Positions 51,513-64,000 of a DNA stretch of 64,000 nt are shown piece after piece. The position numbers and the translations under genes were made by a program. The notes beneath the pieces are model-generated. The model saw nothing but the letters and a program-made list of their open reading frames with translations, was not told where the DNA came from and made no database searches. Within the stretch, counting starts at the first letter, position 1. The number at the start of each line of letters is the position of its first letter. Origin of the DNA: Nissolia schottii (taxonomy: Eukaryota; Streptophyta; Magnoliopsida; Fabales; Fabaceae). The stretch spans positions 918,879 through 982,878 of the forward strand of contig QANU01102670.1 in NCBI GenBank assembly GCA_003254905.1. The letters are read 5' to 3'.

Positions 51513-51556
51513 TACTTCCTGAATCTTAGGAATGATTGTTATCCCGAACTTTTAGA
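51370..51556. repeat. (TA)n tract with 13-N gap, flanked by a direct repeat
   Basis: A TA dinucleotide run fills 51410-51507 and is broken by N at 51447-51459. Both sides carry nearly the same ~40-bp phrase containing GGAATGATTGTTATCC (left 51370-51410, right about 51519-51556). The true repeat length is unknown because of the gap. Confidence 0.9.
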
Positions 51557-51559
51557 TCT

Positions 51560-53200
51560 TATCTGTAACCGTGGTTTGAAGAGCTTGAATCTTTCCATAA
51601 ATGTAAATTGTAAAGTGCACACTTCATGAAGCTGACTTTGGAAGCTACCTAAACCACAAGAAAATGCTTGAACTTTGAAAGCCAAACGACATCACATATC
51701 TGGCTAGCTAGCTGTGCTGCCTGTGCACCTCCATCTTGATAACATAGGATGTTCATGACCCAATTACTATTTTGGTTCATTTTAAAACTTATTTGGTCGA
51801 ATTTGAGTTATCAATTTTATCGACTTCTTCTTTTTGAGTTTAGTTCGGATCATTATTCATATTGGTCCAACTCGGCTCAAAGTCAAAATACTTTTAAGAG
51901 TTATGTTTTTGGAAAAAAGAATTAATGATAAATTATAAAAATTTTACAATTTAATTTATTCATTATACATAATATTGTATTATTTTGTATTGATAAAATT
52001 GTTTTTAAAATATGTTTTGTAAAATATTATTTGAGTTGATTTCTTACATTTAAAATGTTATAATTTTATTATACATAATATTATATTTTTTTAAACATTG
52101 AGTTGACTCGATTTAACCTAAGTATATTTTTTTTACATGACATAATATAAAGCATTAAGGCTAAGGCCTCAAGAAGAAAGAACCAAAAAGTCCTCACGCA
52201 AGAAGGGTTGCATCTCCACAAGGGAATTAGTAATGATATAATAAAATTGATGTGTGCACAAAGGGAGAAACATAATAAATAATTTGTACATTATATTACT
52301 AGAAGATAAAAAGGAGATTTAAACATGTTACGAATTGACCTTATTTTATTTAGATCATATTGAGTCATTATCTTATTTTAGTTATATTTTGTTTATTTAT
52401 TTTAAGTATTTAGAGTATTTAAATTTTTTTATTAACCTAATCTTAAGTCTATTATTATGAGTTTATCTTTAGTTTAAATTAGGCTTACTTTGAGTTTAAA
52501 TTATGTTTTTTATTTTATCTTTAATTTTAATTTTAGCCTAATGTAAGAGTTTATAAATATCTTATAAACTAGTACAGTTAAAAATAACTTTTGATGAATA
52601 AAATTTTTAAATTGTTTTATCTTTAAAATACATTTTATTTACAAAGACTCTTTGTGTGCAATATGAGTGATTCATTTAGCTTGTTGCATTAAAAAATTGA
52701 GTAATCTTAATTTAAGATATTTTCCTTTGTGATCCTACTCAATTTTTTTTATTCTAATTATTTATGTTTTTAAAGATAGATTCCTTAGAAGTTTAGTAAA
52801 GAAAATATTTATCTTATTCTTTGTAATGAATTAAATTATGTGTTGAGATTTAGTGGTCGTTATATTCTTAGAGCTTCGCAAAAAAAAAAAATCTTTCTTA
52901 AAGATCCTCGCTTTGAAAACCAATTAACAGAGGCATTAACTTCTGAAAAAACATGCTTCAACTCGATAAGCACCGGTTAGTTAAATTACTAATATCCATA
53001 ATCACGTCCGGATAAATTTGCGAGCTCTGAGAAGAGAAACCAGACACACAGCATCCAAAGAAAAGAATCACCATCAACACCAACAAAATCCAATCGAGTT
53101 CTTTTTCATTTTTTTCTCCTTTTCTTGGTCAAAGGTCAAAGGTCAAAGGGAATAATCCGGTCAGTAAATGAGATTGGGCTTGAGTTTGGCTTAATCCCGG
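51560..53200. other. AT-rich spacer
   Basis: About 1.6 kb with long A/T runs and no supported gene. A stretch at 51770-52120 has TTGAGTTGACTCGATTTAA and similar phrases, resembling the old repeat near 9050-9380. A triple AAAGGTC direct repeat lies near 53130-53150. Confidence 0.5.
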
Positions 53201-53546
53201 CCCAAATACACCACCAACTTAATTTCCTTTGGGCAGCGTGACGTACACGCGCCATAAAAGCGCGGTGAGCATGCCAACCTCCCGCCAACGTACGTCAGAC
53301 ACACGCAAAAGCCCACAGCACCAAAAGCTCCTCGCCTCTCTTTCCACAGACCAGCACGTGTCAGCGCCTCACTCTGACCTGGTTCACGCGCCACGTGCCA
53401 CATCATGAGTGGTGGAATTCCGGTGCCGCAAGATCAAATCCCAGCCGTCCGTAGCACCCAAATAGTGTAGAAGCTAAATTAACATTTTTCCTTGTTTGTG
53501 TGCGCTGAAAGCTGACCCCTCCAAACAACAGCACCAACTTTAGGAG

Positions 53547-53584
<38 letters not shown>

Positions 53585-53640
53585 GGTTTTGAGTGGCTTC
53601 ATTCAGCTCAAACCAATGTAATCTTTTTCAGTTTTACTTT
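53201..53640 (+). promoter_or_regulatory. Likely promoter and leader of the phosphatase gene, with two G-boxes
   Basis: GC content rises sharply here against AT-rich surroundings. Two CACGTG G-box cores lie at 53355-53360 and 53392-53397, with further ACGT cores near 53229-53250 and 53288-53296. A GA dinucleotide run (about 53546-53582) follows, typical of plant core promoters and leaders. The first coding ATG is 1.2 kb further on, so an intron in the 5' UTR is likely. G-boxes bind bZIP and bHLH factors; which ones act here is unknown. Confidence 0.55.
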
Positions 53641-54843
53641 CAATTACTGTAAATTAATTTCTTCTTTTTAATTAATTTTTGTTTTTTTGCACTTGATTAC
53701 TGTAATTCACTGTTGATTCAATTCTCTTTTGTTTTCCTTTTTTCGTTTCCGTTTTCGTGTAGGTTCGTTATACAACTGCGTAACTATAAGCTTGGACTTG
53801 TTCTTACTTTTATTTATTTTTTTTCTAAGAGAAAGAAATTTATCATTTTTAAGGAGTATTTTCTGGTTTTGTTTGTTTTTCATCTTTACTGTGACAACTT
53901 GGATTTGCTTTAATTTTGGATTTTCGGTGGATTAATTCTACATGGTTGACTTCCATAGTTCGAAATTGAACTAGGAAAGTTTTGTGTATTTGGGAACAAT
54001 CGCGCGTTTTGGGGTTTGGCCCTCTTGCCTTGTTATGAAGTGGGTAATGATTCTTCTGTGTCTGTTTTTGGAGTAATAGAAGTTGAATTTATCGATGTTG
54101 TTCTCTGTGTCGTGATTCTTGAATCTTGATAATGACTTGGGTATCTTTTTAGTTAAGCTTTGTATGCCGGTTGAATTTTGCTTAGATTTCTTTGCTTCTT
54201 GCCCAAATCAATTGTTAACCAGTAAGATGTTATCTTTATGTGGAATTTCTTTGTTGCTTTGGAGGTCTGCTTTGTTCTAATAATCTGGTATTAATTGGCA
54301 AGGATGGAATTCTAACATGTTTGAAAATTTTTTTTTGTTTTGTATTTGTATTTTTTTCTTCTTCAGGATTTGGTCTTAATTACTCTCCTCGTCTCCTGGG
54401 CCTTCTTATTGATTGGATAGCTCTATTATTTTGTATCGTCTTGGTGCTTTCAAACTCTGTTATAAGGAGGGAGGACACCTTATCCTCTACCTTTGTAATC
54501 TCTAACTTCTCTTTCTTTAATTATATTCTTTTATTTGATAAATACAAGCAGTAAAGGAGTTAAGTATTTAAGTTTCCAGTTCTCAAATTCACATTTTCTT
54601 TGAGATATTAAATAACACAAGGGATAACTTCGATTCTTAATACTAATTCAGAAATGTTGCTTGCTTCTTGTATAACTTGTTTTTTTTTTGTAAATAGATG
54701 AGTTTTTTCCTCTCAATCTTTTTATAACATTTGTAATTTGTTCTCTTTTAGCTGGACAGCCTCTTTGATTTTCTAGAGGGATATTGTTTCCCCACATATG
54801 TGCCCAAAGCCAGATTGTTGTATTTGTCCCAAGCACATGTCAA
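53641..54843 (+). other. Probable 5' UTR intron of the phosphatase gene
   Basis: This T-rich, intron-like sequence lies between the GA-rich leader and the first coding exon. Short frames here lack any family features. A T-rich stretch with an acceptor-like CTTTTAG near 54750 precedes the exon carrying the start codon. The exact splice sites are uncertain. Confidence 0.45.
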
Positions 54844-60241
<5,398 letters not shown>

Positions 60242-63200
60242 GTTTCATGTTTGACCAAAGTTAGTAGCTCTTCCCATCTTTTTTATAGATTCAGGAAACT
60301 TGGTCCTTTAATTAGGTTCTAAATTCTCCTTTTCATTTGAGTTGTTGAGATGAATTAACCTACGCAATAAACTACTAGTTATCCTATTTTTAGTCCACAA
60401 TTGGCTCCCTTCTCCTGTCTCTCAGTTGACAACTCCAGAGTGCTCTTTTTCTCATTGAAGGCAGTTTTAGCAACCATCTCTCTTGTTCTGCTCTTCCTCT
60501 CTTCTCCTTGTCCTCCTTGTACAGTTGAGGTTGGTATTTTGCTGCGGGGGTGTAAATGAATTGCTATCATGTTATGGAATATAGTTTGTGAAGTTATATA
60601 TTTAATTTTGTGTTCTATATGAATGGCCAATCAAATGTCGTGTGCTAATTGAAATGGAAACAACTTTATAGTTGATTTTTACGTGGCATTTGTTATTTAT
60701 TAATATTGATTCAGGCTTCCATTATTTTCTTCTTGTACAGTCATCTATGATTAGAATTTGTGTTATTTCATGGATCATTGATGCAATGTATAGTGAATAG
60801 AAGCAATAAAACTATGACTATGAGAAAGTAAAACAATGAATAGAGGCTGGGATAAATTTAGAACTGACATTACCATTGTACTGACAGCTGCAAGGATAAG
60901 ATTGATTAGTGCCATGTATTTCTGTTTCAAACAATAGTTAACATGCATAGTCAGGAGTATTGAAACACATACCCAAGTAATGCTCAAATATGACCTATCA
61001 ACTTCAACTAGTATGTCAGAACAAGAGAATAATACAGTAGTGAGAATAACCATGATGAAAACATCCCTTCACCTGAAGCTTCAGTTACATTTAATGATTA
61101 CCAGTAGACGAATGTCAAGTTATTCAGGGATACAGAATCTCGATTGAATGTCAATATTGAATTGAACATCTATATCATTTTCTCTTTTCAAATAGCTTTG
61201 AAATTGTCTAACGTTCATTTGATCCTAGTACTTTACAGAACATATTCAAAAAATCATAAATGTCATGGGCCTGGCTCCTATACATGTCTCCATTTATATC
61301 CATTATGCCACCTGGGAGAAATTTTTTTTGCTTTTCAAGTGGCATCTCCTGAATGGAATTGCAACAAGAGCTAACCTATTAAATGAAAAAAATTATTCAT
61401 TTGGTTTAAAAAACTATTGAAAACCATACTTGTAACTAATTAATGTTTTGTTATCATCATATGCTTTAGAGAGCTTTCAATTTCACTTTGGACAAGCTGT
61501 ATTCTTTTTCAGCCAGCAAGTTTGACAAAGTTGCCATTACAGAACTTGGCTAGCCGAGAACAGCAATCTCCTTTTAGGTATAGTTACCAATTGTTGTTTT
61601 ATCATATTTATGCTACATTCTGTCGTCCTGATCATCACTGGATGTCTCTGCCTGACTACAGTGCGAAAATGTAAATGGTGATTGAGATTTTTACATTGGT
61701 AAAGATCAAACATGTTTCCATCAACTGTATAATAGATATACATGCTTGTCTTCATCTCCTTTGTCATAATTGAGTATTTTAGTCGTCTATCAGGTATGAG
61801 TTGGAACTCTACCACATTAATTACTTAAATTAGGTTCTCAAGATTTAAGAGGTAATAAATAGCTTCTTTTTGTCTGAGCCCATTAACCTGTGTCTAAATT
61901 GTTCTCTTCAAGATATCTGATTGGAGTTCATTTCATACATTTGTTAAAATGTGATTTGTCAAGTGGCCTGATGCAATCTTTTCTTTCTCAATGGGCTACT
62001 CTTTGTAGACATACCATATCTATCCATTTCTTGATATATATTACCTGTCACTGAGGCTTTTATATATGAAGACATTCTTGCGAGTTGGGCAAAGTGTCCA
62101 GACTTGTGGAAGAAGATTATATAATTTGTAACCAACATAGATATATTTGGCTGTACTGCTGTAAACTTTTTTCATAGAAAAATTAACTTCTGTTAGAAGA
62201 GGGAAAATGTTTCAAAAGATGAGTTGGCACCCTCACAAAGAAAGTGAAAATTACCATCTAAATCCTATTTGGAAAAACCACACAACAAAAAATGCCTATC
62301 CCTTTGTAGGTAAACTATTAAACAGATTGTTACATATAAAAACTATTCGATTGTCTCTATCCAATAGCTTAAGTTTTAAGATGGTACTAGAGCCTATGCC
62401 CTATGCTTTATATTGGATCACCCGCTGGTATCCAGTCTGGCCAACTTAATGCTCTAGAAATTCAGTCCTTGGCTTTGGAGGGAGGGTAAGTCCAACATCA
62501 GCTAGGCATATGGCCTAAATAGACTTTATGAAATCATGGGCAACCCTCCCTATTTAGACCATTAAGTTTTTATTTGAATTAGATGGATTGTCTGCTATTT
62601 CTTGCAATCTGCATAAAATAGCTTTCATAATTTTGCACCATTGTTGCAGGTCTATGAAGAAAACTTAATAGATTAATCCCTTAATATCAATCTGATAGGT
62701 ATGCAAATTCGGATTACATATTGGCTAGAGTTTTGCAGGTTTTGGTAGTGTTGCCATAATATTTTGTCATGCTTCGTCTTCATTACCTGAAGCAAGGGTG
62801 ATGCGAAGTTTGTAAAATACGTTAAATCATTGTTGTTAGTTCATTTATTTCTCTTTCCCTTTATATTAGCTGTGGTGGTGATGCGAATTATAAACGATTA
62901 ACTGTGTCCTTTTGCTTTTGTTGCCTGTACAGTAAACATATTTTAGTTGAGATAAATAATGAACATGGAAGCGAGAATTGTTGGATTGACTGTGTTCATG
63001 CAAAATCTTGCAAGGCCAATAAAAAACTATAGTTGAGGAAATGAATTGCTTTATCCATTTCATTCTCACCTTTAATCTGATCATTTGATGTAAATGACTG
63101 CAACTATCCACTTTTTTTTTCCCGCTTCTTTGTGAGTACTATGTAATTCATCCAACCATCTAGTTAAGCTTCGTTTAAGGTACTCCTTGTTTGGTGATTT

Positions 63201-63689
63201 TACTTGAATCAAACTGCGGATAATGATGATTTGATTGTAACTATTAAGACATGTTTAGTCTAGATCTCAAATCTCCGATCCTTGTAATTTTATATATCTC
63301 GCGAAACATTATTTCACCATATTGTTGGCTACCCTTAAAATAGGGTTAGTATACTAATGTGATCAAGCACTCTTTCTTTCATTTGATATGCATTGACACG
63401 GGACAAGGAATATACGAACTTTTAAGAGTTTATAGTGTTGTAAATTATTTTGTATATAAAATATATTTTGCTTAGACATAGTCTATGGTTTGAAAACTTT
63501 CATATACAATCTTGAACATGCCTTGACACCTAATTGTTCACTTTTTATTTGGATACTTTCAAATACATACACATGTTGGTGTCCATGGTGTGTTCAACAC
63601 GTGGGCACAAAAGTTTTTACTCGGTGCCGTTTTAGTTTGATCTTAATTTAAAAACAAGTGTGTTACATGTATATTATATTTTCATTTAT
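60242..63689. other. 3' flank and gene-poor spacer
   Basis: About 3.4 kb. The first few hundred bases are the phosphatase 3' UTR and downstream sequence. A 65-base exon-like segment (61513-61577) sits between a TTTTTCAG and an AG/GTATAG, but no frame around it matches anything I know. A phrase near 62370-62570 (AAGATGGTACTAGAGCC, then GGCCTAAATAGACTTTATG) has the look of dispersed plant repeat sequence. No gene is supported. Confidence 0.5.
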
Positions 63690-64000
63690 TATGCATCCAT
63701 TTTATATTAAATATGTTTAGTTCCACTACGAATATACACTCACGAACAGATTTTCACTTTGCACCTAAATACGCGTGCACACGCGATTCATGTTTCTCAG
63801 TTTTTATTTGCATGTACAAATTTTATAAGTATATGTGCACAAACATTATGCAATAAAATGCGAAAATATTACTCATTTATGCGCACAAACTTTTATATGA
63901 ACCATACATTCCATAATTTATTACTTTTAGATACACAACCTTTATAAGTATTTGTACACAAATTTTATTTAGTAGAATGCACAAACATTACTCGCTTATG
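63690..64000. repeat. Second copy of the 121-bp-unit repeat family, cut by the window edge
   Basis: The sequence parallels 49760-50010: a CCACTACGAATA phrase, an ACGCGTGCACACGCGATTC palindrome-like block, TTTCTCAGTTTT, then units with GCACAAACATTA and TTTATATGAACCATACATTCC. It is more diverged than the first locus and continues past the end. Confidence 0.75.

Noticed and set aside
53191..53406. Minus-strand 71-codon frame over the G-box island
   Set aside because: A chance frame in GC-rich promoter sequence; no family features.
60775..61053. Hydrophobic minus-strand frame (92 codons) resembling a membrane protein
   Set aside because: Isolated, no splice partners or family motifs; T-rich DNA commonly gives such frames.
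62370..62570. A possible SINE or LTR fragment
   Set aside because: Phrases look repeat-like, but no A/B boxes, termini or partner copy in the window could be shown.

Overview
The window looks like nuclear DNA of a flowering plant, most likely a legume. The genes have many short introns with GT-AG (a few GC-AG) borders, the spacers are AT-rich, and there are plant-type SINEs, MITEs and a Gypsy-like LTR element. Arachis (peanut) is my guess from overall feel only; nothing in the sequence proves the genus. All gene models were built by hand from reading frames and splice sites, and in each intact model the exon lengths sum to a multiple of three.

Layout. 702-7004 (-): an 875-aa DUF1296 / GBF-interacting-protein-1-like regulator in ten exons. 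11208-14815 (-): a 357-aa 'protein tas'-type aldo/keto reductase in twelve exons. 16168-20714 (+): a 463-aa thylakoid-lumen carboxyl-terminal processing protease (D1 protease family) in twelve exons. 22667-24884 (+): a 261-aa secreted, probably GPI-anchored X8-domain callose-binding protein. 26632-28232 (-): a 234-aa chloroplast inner-envelope COR413IM cold-acclimation protein. 30707-41949 (+): a broken TauE/SafE (sulfite exporter family) copy whose last intron carries a nested retrotransposon. 43185-48113 (+): the intact 469-aa tandem duplicate. 48114-53200: gene-poor repeats (a ~121-bp tandem array, minisatellites and a TA tract with a 13-N gap). 54844-60241 (+): a 475-aa FCP1/SCP-like phosphatase. 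60242-64000: spacer, ending in a second copy of the repeat family seen near 49.7-50.7 kb.

The genes are independent transcription units rather than an operon. Their shared themes are chloroplast function (CTP protease, COR413IM), the cell wall/plasmodesmata (X8 protein), membrane transport (TauE pair) and transcriptional control (GIP1-like, CTD-type phosphatase). The order DUF1296 protein - CTP protease - SSP4-like phosphatase recalls an Arabidopsis chromosome 5 segment (from memory), which suggests retained ancestral synteny with later insertion of the intervening genes and repeats.

Most notable points: an 826-base uninterrupted T run ending six bases before a splice acceptor; a decayed LTR element with a gag remnant, no visible pol, and an antisense reading frame split by a nested solo-LTR-like sequence, all inside one intron; GC-AG introns kept at the same position in both TauE copies and another in the GIP1-like gene; a 231-bp hairpin-forming inverted repeat; and a two-locus repeat family with internal ~121-bp tandem units. 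I found no convincing previously undescribed defence or catalytic system.
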